Below are positions 25,901-35,829 of a DNA stretch of 64,000 nucleotides, in pieces. Position 1 is the stretch's first letter; each line of letters begins with the position of its first letter. A program made the position numbers and the translations under genes. Source of the stretch: Heliopora coerulea (Eukaryota > Cnidaria > Anthozoa > Scleralcyonacea > Helioporidae); the NCBI GenBank assembly GCA_030142905.1, contig JASJOG010000058.1, forward strand, positions 806,001-870,000, given 5' to 3'. Under the pieces are notes generated by a model. It did not search any database and was not told the DNA's origin. It saw only the letters and a list, made by a program, of their open reading frames with translations.

Positions 25901-28900
25901 CACCATGAGACATATTCTTAGCTTCTGTTTGATCCTTTGTCTTTGGAATTTTAAAATTAGCACCATTCACATGAAACTCCTAAGAGAAGTTAATAATTAC
26001 ACAAAAAGTGACAGATTTTAAAATTTATCAAAAATTTATGCTGGCTATAGTGGTTAATCAGACCAAAAGAAAACAGGAGTTCTTTTTGCCAAAAACACTG
26101 CAGTTTTAAAAATCTATGAGTTGGTTATTGGTCAAGTGAAATTAAAACAACCAAGAAGAGACAAATAAGGCATGCTGGAAGTTGTCAATGTGTCTGGGAA
26201 CAGTGTATTAGAGATTATTTGCTTTCAAATAGCTTCCATATACGATATCAAGACATAAAGGAGGGGTTCTTGCCAGAAACATCACAAATGGGACTTTCAC
26301 TGGCCCTTGGGTGGTTTATGAAAATCCCAGAGGGCTATGGTTTTTGAGACTCCCCAAAATCTCCCTGAGCTTTTGGAAATATTCAATCACTAAACAGTGG
26401 CATAGCCAAGGTCTGACGTTTTTGGGGAGACAAGGTGGCATTTCTTAAGGAAATAAATTGGACCCCCTTGTAAAATTCATTTCTCCATAGAATCTTTGAA
26501 CTACTTAATTATATGTAGTGTAGGAATATGATCCACTCATTTTCCACAATCTTTAAAGAAGAATGAACTGAAAATCCTTTACACAAATTGAAAATTTTGT
26601 CACATCATCTAATTTTGGTCATAAGTAAACAATGGGACTGCATTCCAACTCATCTGATCATGTCACATGAGCATAACCCCCCTAGCCCCATAAGCTTCTG
26701 TACAGAATTAACATTTTCTCCAGGATAGCTTTGGATACTATCGAGGGGGGGCAACTGTCCCCTCTTGCATCCTTAGCTATGCCACTGTCACTAAACATCC
26801 TTTCTGTCACAGTATTATGATAACATATTATGACAAAAGTAAATATATCACTGAAGGTTAACTCTACCTGGGGGTTTTTATCCAAGTTGCTACGTGGTAT
26901 CTCTTTAACTGAAATGAACGTGGTACAAAAAAAATATACTAATAATGTATATTAGTATAATTCACCATCCTCACTGCAACAGTAACCATATTTTCAATTC
27001 TTATATTTATTCCAATTTATTTACTCTAAATCCTTACTCACCTGCATCATCCTTAATTTCTATAGGTCTTTGCTGTCTGGTGTTTCGGATGTTAGCTAAA
27101 ATGTTAGTCAAGTTTCTCAACATATTGTAATAACTGATCTCTAATCATCACTTTTCAAGAAAGAAATTCATTCATGTTTTCAGTCCGAAGTCACATGTTT
27201 TGATATTTGATCCTTGTTCTAATAAATTAACCCATTGAGGAGCAAGGCACACTCTATAAATTCACTCTGGCTAAGGCCAGATGATTTTACTTGTCAAGGG
27301 GATGAGTCCAGCCCCTTAATGAATTGATAAGCTTGGGAAATAAGAATAGGACAGGACCTGCCAAAAGTCTGCCAAAAAGATTGATTTCCCAACAACACAA
27401 GCAATTTTGAAAGATAAACATACAGGATAAAGATTCCACTCCTAATGGTAGCTTGCAAGCAGTAGTATGCAGACATATGTAAACTCATGGAAAATAGAAA
27501 CATTGTTTTCAAGAATATTGTCATTTAGAGCTCTTTCTACTTAACTCTCTTCAAATGTTAGATCATGGATTTCTTTTCTTACATTGAAGTGTGTAGAGTT
27601 ACTTTTCAAAAAAATAAAGAATAATAATAGAAAGAAAGAAAGAAAAAAAGAAAGAAGGCAAGAAAAAAAAAATAAAGAGAAAGACAAATGGATGGAGAGA
27701 CTGACAAACAAGTAGATAAATACATAGACAGACAGGCAGGCAGATAGATAGATAGATAAATAAAATGATATTCAGAATGATAGACAGATAGAAGAAAAGA
27801 AGGACAGAAGGAAGCAAGGAAGGAAGAGGGGAAAAAGAAAGGAAGAAAGAAATAATGAGGCACAATTACTCAGATGAATAGCGGACTTTAACTACTAAAT
27901 TCACAAAAAAAACCCAACAAAACTTGAAGTAGTAAATTCACAAAAAAAAATGTCTGTGGTGATCTCAGGATATTTTCCAACAACCACATTTGCTAACCTT
28001 AAAATTATTGGTAACAAAACAAAATGAGCTTTATGAAATGCTGAAGTGTGATACAAAATGCCTAGCTAAATGTGGATACATCTTCGTACACCTTTGCTTG
28101 AACTTGTCCTTGGAGAGATCAAACAAACTTCACTGTTCATAGACAGAAAAAAAAAAACCTCATTAAACTTACAGTAGAAAATAATTAATGCTGTATAAAT
28201 AGTAATGCAAATAAATGTAGTAGGTAAACCAAGACAGATTTCTGCATGAACAATTAATTTAACTCTTTACTCTTAATCTCCAATGGCTAAGGTTGAAATC
28301 CTGGACAAGCTTTTCCAAGTTACATTAAATACCCAGCAAAATTCAATTAATTTTGCTAAATATGTAGTTGTATACAGAATAACTTTATTTGGAAAATAAA
28401 ATTTAGTTTTAGCTCTTCAAAGCACAAATACTGTACCACTGTTTACTTGCAAGAACCTATGCATAAGCCAGAATTAAATCCTGTTAGCCTTCTTGCAGGT
28501 GAAAGGAGTTAATCAAGATTAGTTTAACTCTTAAACCCAAACTTTTCCCGAACTTACATGCACTTGGCATTGTCACATTTAATAGATTCAACTCTCAAGG
28601 CCAAAGCATTGTAAAATACCAAAACCTGGCACAGAAAATCTTAACATTTCAAGTGAAGGCCCATTATCAAAGAGGGAATTACAGTACAGGGGTACAAGGT
28701 TGATTTAACTGACAAGTCATTGTATTCTATATTTGGTTCCTCTATACCTGAACAGTAATATTTTTACAGGGCAATAAATGCCACAATAAAGGCAATAATT
28801 TTCTGTTACAAAGACTTACTCATCTTCTGGATTGTTTTCTGAACTATCAGGACATTTATTGCTGACAGATCCGGATGAATAACGGCCCCAGCAGTCACCA

Positions 28901-30043
28901 GGATTTTTTGTATGTTTCTCAAGTTCTATAAGAGATAAAAAGATAATACAAAACATAAAATTTGAGAGTTTATATATGGAAATCTCATGAGTATTTGTGA
29001 CATTGTTTGCTAAGCAATACTTTATGCGTAAAATATTGATAAACAATATTGTTAAGCATTAACAAAGCATTAATGGTTGTTCACAGTTGTCAGATAAGAA
29101 AAAGTCACATTAGTAGAACAAGGTCATTCTACATTGTTAATGTGATGTCTCAAAATTGTTAACAAGTTGTAATAGGATTGATATCTGCACAACAGTTTAA
29201 AAACATTGTTATTGTAGGTGAACAACATGTTTGATGACATTTCCAAAGGATGTAGTACACTATTCATGGAAGAGATTGTGCAGCACAATATTGTTCACTG
29301 TGTGTAGCAAAACATTTTTCATTCAAGCATCAAACAATCATAAACAAGTCGAATGTTTTTATGCATGCAGAAATGGGCAAAACTCGCCAAACATGAACAC
29401 AATTGAACTTGAAGTCAGGTTCAAGTTGGGTTGGTCTGTTATTTTTGATTTGGGCAGGCGTTGGTTCATGGCATAATCTTCTTCTGTACAACTACATTGT
29501 AGTTCAGTTTCTTCAATCACATTTTAGTCCATTTTAATTTAGTTCTACCTTCTCTTAATTTTATTTTAGTTTGTTTCTATTGATCGTACCACAACGTTGT
29601 TCAGTATTCCACAAAAAAATGAAATACTAAATTAATTCACAGATGAATGATTCAAATTGTTTTGAAAATTTCAAACTTTCCATCAATAAATTACGCGATA
29701 ATGTAAACCAATTCCAAGCAGACAGGCAGATCATTTAACCGGTTTTCAATACGATAGATAAAACGCTTCAAAGCCATTCAACATTTTTATTTAAGACTTT
29801 TTGTCGAACATCACTGGTATATTTGTGAGACAAAGACACATTTTAGGAAACTTTTTGATGGGACTTCGCAAGCCTAATTCCAATAACAGAGAAAAACACA
29901 GAATATTGTTTATCAATTTGCTGAATGTAAAATTAATCGTTACATCATCGACCCACAATTATCAGATTTTCTACTTAATCTCAATCAGATTCAGCCGTTA
30001 TTTCTTCTATACATATTTTTCTCATACCTGAGAAGAGCGACAT
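10992..30043 (-). CDS. SENP7: Sentrin/SUMO-specific protease, SENP6/SENP7 family
   Basis: A ULP1-type cysteine protease (C48) that trims poly-SUMO2/3 chains in the nucleus. Exons in order: 30028-30043, 28820-28925, 28092-28132, 27042-27095, 26868-26908, 25634-25979, 24815-25207, 24622-24674, 23643-23685, 23056-23112, 22795-22833, 22521-22630, 21810-22092, 21382-21434, 20913-21027, 20011-20087, 18422-18637, 17479-17595, 16509-16625, 16298-16390, 15564-15678, 14994-15154, 13890-13958, 13492-13585, 12510-12578, 10992-11129. Phases agree except at one junction (20011 to 18637). The protein is about 1,000 aa, starting MSLFSELEKHTK. The catalytic half has YPAECKHGGITVT, LNDVIIDFFMKYL, IHIFSSFFYKRL-type HIFSSFFYKRL, TWTKNVDIFSKDF, AHWYLCIV (His, near 795), PCILIFDSL (Asp, near 893) and TQENMYDCGVYLMQY (Gln and Cys, near 944 and 950). 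It ends NPIEDFNTPINLLDWFP. The charged exon 14994-15154 is the insertion typical of SENP6/7. All catalytic residues are present. SENP6 versus SENP7 is not resolved. Confidence 0.93.
11389..11443. repeat. Short tandem repeat of TACTGTAC/CGTAC units
   Basis: A run of degenerate units of about 10 bp (TACTGTACTA, TCGTACCGTA, CTGTACCGTA) ends at about 11443. It lies in an intron and has no coding meaning. Confidence 0.6.
11440..12310 (-). repeat. Diverged duplicated block with a shared protein-like stretch, in the last SENP6/7 intron
   Basis: Two related copies, about 11440-11840 and 12000-12300, share CTCATTAATAATTCA, then a run ending CTCCTCGTTTTT-AACTC and a tail ending in CTCGTGT. On the minus strand the first copy has an ORF (11529-11825) with RSEFKNEEKSSFFNELRA, and the second reads RSELKNEEIAELFNQFRG. 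The similarity is clear at protein level, although the frames around it are broken in copy two. This may be a decayed mobile element or duplicated gene fragment. The family is not recognised. Confidence 0.45.
13187..13342. mobile_element. Putative MITE with terminal inverted repeats
   Basis: The left end GTCGCGTACCAAAACGTAG and the right end, read on the other strand as GTTGCGTGCCGAAACGTAG, form terminal inverted repeats. GCATGCGC occurs inside both arms. It is about 155 bp and lies in a SENP6/7 intron. No transposase is present, and I could not fix a target-site duplication. Confidence 0.5.
14160..14245 (-). mobile_element. tRNA-derived SINE head or tRNA pseudogene
   Basis: Read on the minus strand, it has an A box TAGCTCAATGG (14222-14232) and a B box GGTTCGGTCCC (14178-14188) at tRNA-like spacing. 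The flanking arms GAGTC and GACTC can pair as an acceptor stem. The anticodon arm is poor. It lies inside an intron, so a SINE head or pseudogene is more likely than a working tRNA. Confidence 0.5.
14619..14825. repeat. Interstitial telomere-like array (CCCTAA/TCCTAA alternating)
   Basis: About 200 bp of near-perfect 12-bp period made of CCCTAA followed by TCCTAA, with some CCCCAA variants, decaying at the right end. Read on the other strand it is TTAGGG alternating with TTAGGA. It lies in a SENP6/7 intron. The poly Gly-Leu open frame across it is an artefact. Confidence 0.95.
15200..15390. repeat. Degenerate GATGAGA-type purine-rich repeat
   Basis: Loosely repeated GATGA, GACGA and GAGGATA words run through this intronic stretch on the plus strand. 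The period is not regular. No coding signal is seen. Confidence 0.4.
16691..16815. repeat. Dispersed repeat, copy 1
   Basis: It contains GACAGTGTTAAATAA, GGTTGGTAACTGCC, then TTTCGAGCAAAGATCCTTCG and TCAGAGAGTGAAACG. The same word order recurs at 19421-19602, so this is a copy of a dispersed intronic repeat. It has no ORF and the family is unknown. Confidence 0.6.
17168..17437 (-). mobile_element. tRNA-derived SINE, copy 1
   Basis: About 270 bp closely related to 50955-51222. On the minus strand it starts with a tRNA-like head (A-box-like TGGTTCAGTTG, B-box-like GGGCTCAATTCC). It continues with ACCTTGGTCACTTATGAGAA and a core reading GGTTTTCTCCGGGTTC then GGTTTCCTCC. The core resembles one seen in several invertebrate SINE families, from memory only. 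It lies in a SENP6/7 intron. Confidence 0.75.
18060..18145. repeat. ACA/AAC-rich trinucleotide stretch
   Basis: Runs of CAACAACAA-type triplets with interruptions lie in a SENP6/7 intron. They give Thr- or Leu-rich open frames that are artefacts. Confidence 0.7.
19421..19602. repeat. Dispersed repeat, copy 2, with an internal tandem and an inverted segment
   Basis: It shares CAGACAGTGTTAAATAA and TTTCGAGCAAAGGTCC with 16691-16815. The segment AAGAATTYCAACGTTT is repeated about 60 bp later, and a following part (TTTCTTTCTCTGATGAAGG) reads back in inverted orientation. The frame MEFFETVSFSDGGP over it comes from the repeat, not from a gene. Confidence 0.6.
20373..20700. mobile_element. Putative MITE or foldback element
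   Basis: The ends read GGGGCTGGTTACATGGG and, on the other strand, AAGGGTTCATTCCATG, each followed by TTTCAGCCCGG- or ATTCCAGCCCG-like sequence. Internal copies of CGGGCTGAAA and TTTCAGCCCGGG occur in both orientations, so the element can fold on itself. About 330 bp, in a SENP6/7 intron, with no transposase. Confidence 0.55.
23227..23301. repeat. Five-copy 15-bp minisatellite
   Basis: The unit ACGTAACATCACGAA is repeated five times with one C-to-T change in the third copy, in an intron of the SENP6/7-like gene. It explains the repetitive MLRFV frame on the minus strand. Confidence 0.95.
23780..24230. repeat. CCTACC/CCCACC-rich degenerate simple repeat
   Basis: The plus strand is strongly pyrimidine-rich, with many CCTACC, ACCCACC and CCTTCC words but no fixed period. 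A similar tail occurs near 24480-24570. Intronic, no coding signal. Confidence 0.7.
26395..26787. mobile_element. hAT-type MITE with 8-bp target-site duplication
   Basis: The element starts CAGTGGCATAGCCAAGG and ends CCTTAGCTATGCCACTG, which are 16 of 17 matching terminal inverted repeats. It is flanked on both sides by TCACTAAA (26387-26394 and 26788-26795), an exact 8-bp duplication. A CAGTGG-type end and 8-bp duplication are typical of hAT elements. At 393 bp with no transposase it is non-autonomous. It sits in a SENP6/7 intron (between exons 26868-26908 and 25634-25979). Confidence 0.88.
27618..27860. repeat. Purine-rich simple repeats (GAAA, GACA, GATA)
   Basis: Mixed tetranucleotide runs including GAAAGAAA, GACAGGCAGGCA, and GATAGATAGATA lie in a SENP6/7 intron. 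The Leu/Phe/Ser-rich frames on the other strand are artefacts. Confidence 0.85.
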
Positions 30044-31346
30044 TGTTAGTCCAAGGCATTTACATGGCTACATATCCAGTACTTTAGTTATTCCCACAAG
30101 ACAAATATCCTTAGATATAAATCCATTTTTCGCCATTTTGTAAAGCTCTCATTTCGCGCCTTCACTCGAAGTTTTTGCTGTCACTCGCGGGACACCGAAG
30201 CCGTATTCCTTCATATCAGCGGCATGTACACAAACTTATGCCCACACTTGAGTTGTCAACAAAACAATGTTTTTGATCTCAGAACGAAGAACCAGCAGGC
30301 CATTTGTTGAAAGGGGAGGCTTTTAAAACTGAAATCTGTGCCTTGATCTTGCAGTATAATTTATCGAGGAACGTTCATGAGGTACTTAATTAATTGGATT
30401 AGCTTTGGCAGGTAAACTTAATGTACTAAGCAGCGTATTGTTTATACAAGCTAAGTTGTTTTGGTGACAAAGTCCGTCTTCAGTTATACGCGTTTGTTTT
30501 CGTTTGTAAGAGTCATTAAAAGTCGAAATCTGTAATGTCCATAATGGCTGAGGTTTACAATACCCCGGGTGTCTGCTTGGAGTGCGATCGAAGATTATAC
30601 TGGGGTCAACTTTTTTTCCTTACTCACTTTTGTCTTCACAACCCTTTCCAAATGCTTTACTTTCATACACTTACGTCTGACGATGTGGCATTGACAAAAG
30701 ATCGGCTGGAAAGGTGTGGTGTCACGAAACTATCATGAGCATGTATGGATCATTTGTTTGTAGAGCCTCTCAAGGATCCTTGGCAAGCTAGAGCAGCCCA
30801 TGAACCGTGGTCTGTTTAACAAAACCGTTGCTTCAGTCACTTGTAGCCATGGTGGCCATATTTAGCCATTCTCAAATATCTCCTTTGGAGAATGATATGG
30901 AACAAGTCATTCCTGAATATAACATATTGTAAAATAGAAAACAATTCAAAAAAACTATAAAATGTGCATTGACAATAAAAAAGTTATCTACTTGATGTTA
31001 TTAATGGTAGACTACTTTGAAGTGTGACTGACTTTGATCTTGTTTGAAGCTTTGCATGGAGGTACTGGGACTGTAAAAAAGCCTTCAGATACTTTCATGT
31101 GCACCAATGTGTTTATTTTCATTTCCTGTTGAGCTTTTATCCCATTCACCTGGCCTGCCTTTAGAGCTTTAGCAGAGGTTAAAGGATCTAAAGACACAAT
31201 GGTGGGAAGCTCAGTGGAAAAGAAAACCAAAGACATCAGAACACATTGAAATATCTACAACAATTTTTAAATTAGTAACATGACTGATTTGTGTACTTTT
31301 TTTCCCATTTTCATTTAAGATTAAAATACATCTTCATTTAATTAAC
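30044..31346. promoter_or_regulatory. Divergent region between SENP6/7-like gene and its plus-strand neighbour
   Basis: This holds the 5' ends of both genes. A plus-strand frame from 30535 (MSIMAEVYNTPGVCLECDR) is a possible first exon of the neighbour, with a donor-like GGG|GTCAAC near 30603, but I cannot prove the link. A minus-strand frame at 31012-31214 (IVSLDPLTSAKALKAGQ) looks coding-like but has no partner exon. No TATA box is clear. Confidence 0.4.
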
Positions 31347-34300
31347 ATGGTACATGATAAAGTGAACAGTGTGTCCAACAAATCACCTACAAAATGTTCA
31401 CCAGTAAGATCAAGTTCAAGGAGGTCATCTCGCTACAGACCTACTGCCAGAGGAATCCCCACAACAAAAGATATTACTCAGAATAATTTGAACAAAGCAT
31501 CATGGTCAACCATCTATCAACTAAGTCTTTCGGAGCAGAGACAGCTTGATAGAACAACAAATAACCACACCAATACAAGCACTTCCCCTTTTATACATGG
31601 TAGTTGTAGAGATAAATACCAAGAAGCTATCAAGTGCAGTACCTCCTTTGCAAATTCAAAAAGTGAAAAGCCAAACCTGGACAAGGTCGAAGACATGGAG
31701 GTAGATCATCAGTCTGATCATGGGGGAAATTTCAGTAGCTCAACTTCTGAGCATCCAGGAACATCTGCCAAAGGTAGTCTACACACAGATTCACCTGAAA
31801 CTAGTGGAAACATTGCTGAAATAATCAAAGAAGTCACAAAGACAAAACTGGAATATGCACAGGTAAACAAGTCAAAATCTATTTTACATATTGCAAGCAG
31901 TAGCAGATATCTTAATGCAGCATCTTATACATGTATTTACAGGAAGCTACCCTGAGATATCAAACAAATATAAAGCATAAGTATAGAGGTTTGAAAACCT
32001 GTTTTGTACTGCAGGTTCAGTAAAAATTGTAAGCATTTGTTGTCCAGAGGTCTACCAGACAACTTTAACCCCCAGGGATTTCCCTTTACCAAATAGAATT
32101 GACTGGAATTAGCCTGTATGAATTTGTTAGGGATACCTAGAGGGCAATAAAATTGAATGTGAGCAACTCTTAAAATGACCATAAATCAATTCAAAAGACA
32201 AGAGTGACAATGACATGTTTAATGGATTCTGATGCCTCATGTGTGTTACTCAAAGGATATTGTAAGACTTATGAAATTATTATGTTAGACCAGGGGTCAC
32301 CAACTGGCAGACTCCAGTCCAGATCCGGACTCCGACAGGCTTTTATCCGGACCACTAGACATTCTGTATGATACTAATATTAATTTATAGTTTCACTTAA
32401 ACAACATTTAAAAAAATAGTTCTTTAGGGAACTGGAAGCAAAGTATGTTTTGAAGATAAATGTTCAGGACTTTAGGTTATCAAGTTCCTGTTTGGAAATA
32501 AACTTGTAACTAAGAAAAGCACAAAAATGTTTAATAAAATGTTGAAGTTGCCACTATATTTTTTTCCATAAATCATAGTTACATGTAATATCTCGTGGTT
32601 ATGGACCCCAGAGAGGGAGATAGTGTAGTAATTGGACCCCCCTGAATTTTAGTTGAATACCCCTGTGTTAGATGATTCCTGGTATTATTTTAGCATGACC
32701 CTAAGCTGGGTTTCTGCAAGGTATAAAAAGTACATGCATGAACGTTTCTGTGTAAAATTAAATTGTTTTCCAGTAAATTCAATCAGAATGATAGTAATAC
32801 TACTCAAAGGTTAAATCAAGTAGCTTTTGTGGTCCAAATTTCTTCTGCTTTTAATTGTGCATGGCTATTGTAATTATTGCAGTCAAAGCAGGACAGGAAG
32901 AAGGGAAAATTTCAGTATTCTTCCAAAGGGAAGAAAAACTCTTCAGAAATGGCCCCTGGATCAAAAGTTGTGAAAAAGAAGCCAATTTATATCATCCTCC
33001 ATGCAGCACTTGTGAGAGTTGGTGGAATTACAGGAAAAGCATTATCCCCAGTTAGGGTAATTAAGCCACATTACTTCTACTTCCATAGTACATGACACTG
33101 TTTTCTGTAAGTTGTTCTTTACTAAGTGTAGTCAGTCTTTAAATGTTATGATCAATTTTCATAAAATTCAGTCTAAAAAACCCCAAAATAATTTATTTTC
33201 AGATACAGGCAGAAAGAATACTTATCCAGATGGAAATAAAGTCAGGTGAAGAAAAAACAAACATTACATATAAAGCAGACCTTAAACTGGATTCAGATGA
33301 CTCTTTAATCCGTTGATGGCAGACAACCACTCTTCTGAATAAAATTGTCTGGCATTAGCCAGATTAGAATTCTAAAGTGCACCATTATGGTCCATCTGTG
33401 GTTTAACCAAAAGCATAGTTAGCCCTTCAAGGGCAGATGCTTCTTCTACAGAGTAAAATTCTAAAGTGCACTCTTGCCCTTCATTGGGTTAATCTAGTTG
33501 ATTACAGCCAAATGTTGAGCAAAAGAAACCAGAAACTACATCAGCCTTCCACAAATGATACAAATACAACCATTGTGCCAAGTTCAAAGGCTTCCAAGTC
33601 ATTATATTTAAGAGCTTTACAGCATAACTTCCAGGCTTTCTGATTTTCATCTGAATGTAGAGTTGACATTGAATTCTGTTTTAGTTTTTAATGTGTCAAC
33701 ATTTCTTGATTCAGATTCAAGCAGTGAAATGTTCACACTTCGTGTTCCTTGTAAGGAGTTGGTGGCAGTACAGGTAACACTGCTTCTACCCTTTTTCCTT
33801 CTTTTATCAAATGTTTTATTGACTTTTTTTTTATATCTTTATCTTTATTGATGTATTGACATTTTACTCTGAAACCTAGGCCAACTTATCAGAGCCACCG
33901 TTTCTGTTATCAACATACATCAACAAAGATTACACCAAAAATCTTTTGAACGGCAGCAAGAAAAATGGGATATTGAACAAACTAAAAGGTATGTTTTTTA
34001 AGATAAATAGTAAAGCAAGATCATGTGGTGCTGCCTGAACCTATAAGGGCTGCAGAGCATCACTGGTACTGCTTATATGAAGTGAGCTGGCTAGACCTCC
34101 TGTCTGGACCGAGTTTACCACAAATGGGAATGTTGGTTAAAACTGAGCTACCGGTAGCTTGGAGATAGGTCTGCTCATCTCACATAAACAAGTCCATTGG
34201 GGGAACATAAGACTATATATGTTGTATTCATTTTCTTGGGTGGAAAACTCCATATTGTTGACACTGATGACGTCACCATTAATGATGTCTTTTGTATCAA

Positions 34301-34621
34301 CACCAGACCATACTGTATATTGTTTATTATCCTTTCTTATTCAACCTTTGTGGTATTTTTAGGTGTTGATGTACTGGAGATTGTGATCCAATTGACCTAC
34401 GACAACATTCCAAAAGATGTGAAACTAGGGTTAGATATGGTAAAGTCTGAGAAAGTACTAATATTTTTATGCATGTTGATTGAAAGTTAAGTTGTAAAAA
34501 TTTTCAGCGTTGTTGAGTTGCAACGTGCTCTAAATACATCTTGTCTTTTTAGTTGCGAAAAGACTTTTCAGAAGACGTGAGGTGGAAGGAAATAAGGTTG
34601 TACGAAATGGTTTGTAAGTAG
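31347..34621 (+). CDS. Unnamed protein related to the non-catalytic SENP6/7 domain
   Basis: Probable exons: 31347-31862, 32883-33056, 33203-about 33311, about 33715-33773, 33880-33988, 34363-34439, 34553-34621. The first 172 residues are Ser/Thr/Asn-rich and basic (SPVRSSSRRSSRYRPTARG), then KKKPIYIILHAALVRVGG, RILIQMEIKSGEE, SSSEMFTLRVPCKELVAVQ, FLLSTYINKDYTKNLL and VDVLEIVIQLTYDNIP. No protease motifs are present. The last three of these blocks line up with NLVLKIEGRDLASFK, VVLIVPTPGWARKI and YEERQILLILREKL of the adjacent SENP6/7-like gene, with the same intron positions and phases (1, 0, 1, 0). The third exon border is unsure: the donor CC|GTTGAT is weak, and the next exon may start at 33685. 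The 3' end may continue from GTTT|GTAAGT (34613) to 35175. Function unknown. Confidence 0.6.
32291..32665. mobile_element. hAT-type MITE (CAGGGGT ends) with near-perfect 8-bp duplication
   Basis: It starts CAGGGGTCACCAAC and ends GTTGAATACCCCTG, giving CAGGGGT-type terminal inverted repeats known from hAT (Charlie-like) elements. The flanks are TGTTAGAC (32283-32290) and TGTTAGAT (32666-32673), 7 of 8 identical. At 375 bp with no transposase it is non-autonomous. It lies in an intron of the unnamed plus-strand gene. Confidence 0.82.
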
Positions 34622-35829
34622 GTCATTAACCGTGCCAAAAAAATGGGGTAATCTGCATTAAGTCATTATCTTTTGCTTCCAGTAAACACTGTATCTTGCA
34701 GAAATATAGGGTTTCAAAAAGGTTAAACTTTTAAAAAGAGAGCTCGGAGCTAATGTAAGTTTGCAAGGCATTGTTATTACCTTTTTTAGGTGCCGTCAAT
34801 TATTGCGAGTGATAAGTAAATACGTCGCTAGATATGTAGGTATTTCCTTATCATCTCTCTATTCAATAACTTATTTATGACCTGGAATAATAACCTTTAC
34901 CATTATATAAGTACGGCAACGCGCACGTATTAATGAGTTAAATGTTCAGCTCATCAACAACAATATAATATCAAAGTTATGGAAATGAATAGTTTACTTT
35001 CAGTCTCGAAACAAGCGAATGTAATCTGGTTTCAGTTGTCTACTTTTCTTCCATGAAGACGCGCAACCGTTCATTGACAATGCCACTGTTTTTGCTGGTT
35101 ATTAAAATTCCAGGATTGAAAAATCATGCGTTCCAAATTGGTTTTTTGATTCTGAAACTTTCTGTATTTTTTAGCTCGTCTCAAGCTAGAGATATCTTGA
35201 ATGGTAAGGAATGCAAGGACATTATCGATGGACCTGACGAAAAGAGAAGTCCATTGATGGCGGAAAAAAAGGTCCTAAAAGTGCGGGGTAGGTGCTGCAA
35301 AATGAAAATGGTAACGCTGCAGTTGACAACATCGCTTTGTAAAAAACAACTATGGAATTGCCATTCAATTTTGGCCTCAATGACAAGGCCACATTTTTAC
35401 TTTTTTTAGGAAATCGAAAGAAAGACGAAAAGAGTGGAATCGAAAATAGGGTTTGTTTAGATGAGTTAGGGTGCATATGAAACGAATATGTACCTAAATT
35501 GTGCTTGCAACTAAACGTATAATATTGATTGTCGTTAGTCTGTTAACATCTTTGTATAGTCCTTCTGCCTTCGCCGCTCTTAACACCTCAACCTTGATTG
35601 TTCGGAATATCACAAGAACGTCATCAAATAAAGCAACATTAAACATCTCGGTCGTTCCACCTTGTTGCTTTAAGAAAACTTCTTGTTGATTTTACAACAT
35701 CTCCAAATCTCTACCCCAACCCACACGAACTACAACCGCGAACAGTCGTTGTCGACTTTTTTTTCCCCCTCTATTTCAGTCAACAAAATACCCAGTTCTG
35801 AATTACTCTTTTATTTGCTGCAATTTCAG
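34622..35829. other. Gap between the unnamed gene and the kinase exon
   Basis: This should hold the 3' end of the unnamed gene and the 5' exon or exons of the kinase. A strong acceptor (CTGTATTTTTTAG) before 35175 opens a frame that stops after nine codons if joined to 34613. ATGGCGGAAAAAAAG at 35261 with a following GT is a possible kinase first exon, in the right phase but with a weak donor. Neither is proven. Confidence 0.35.

Noticed and set aside
27599..27865. Leu/Phe/Ser-rich 88-codon frame on the minus strand
   Set aside because: It runs over GAAA/GACA/GATA simple repeats.
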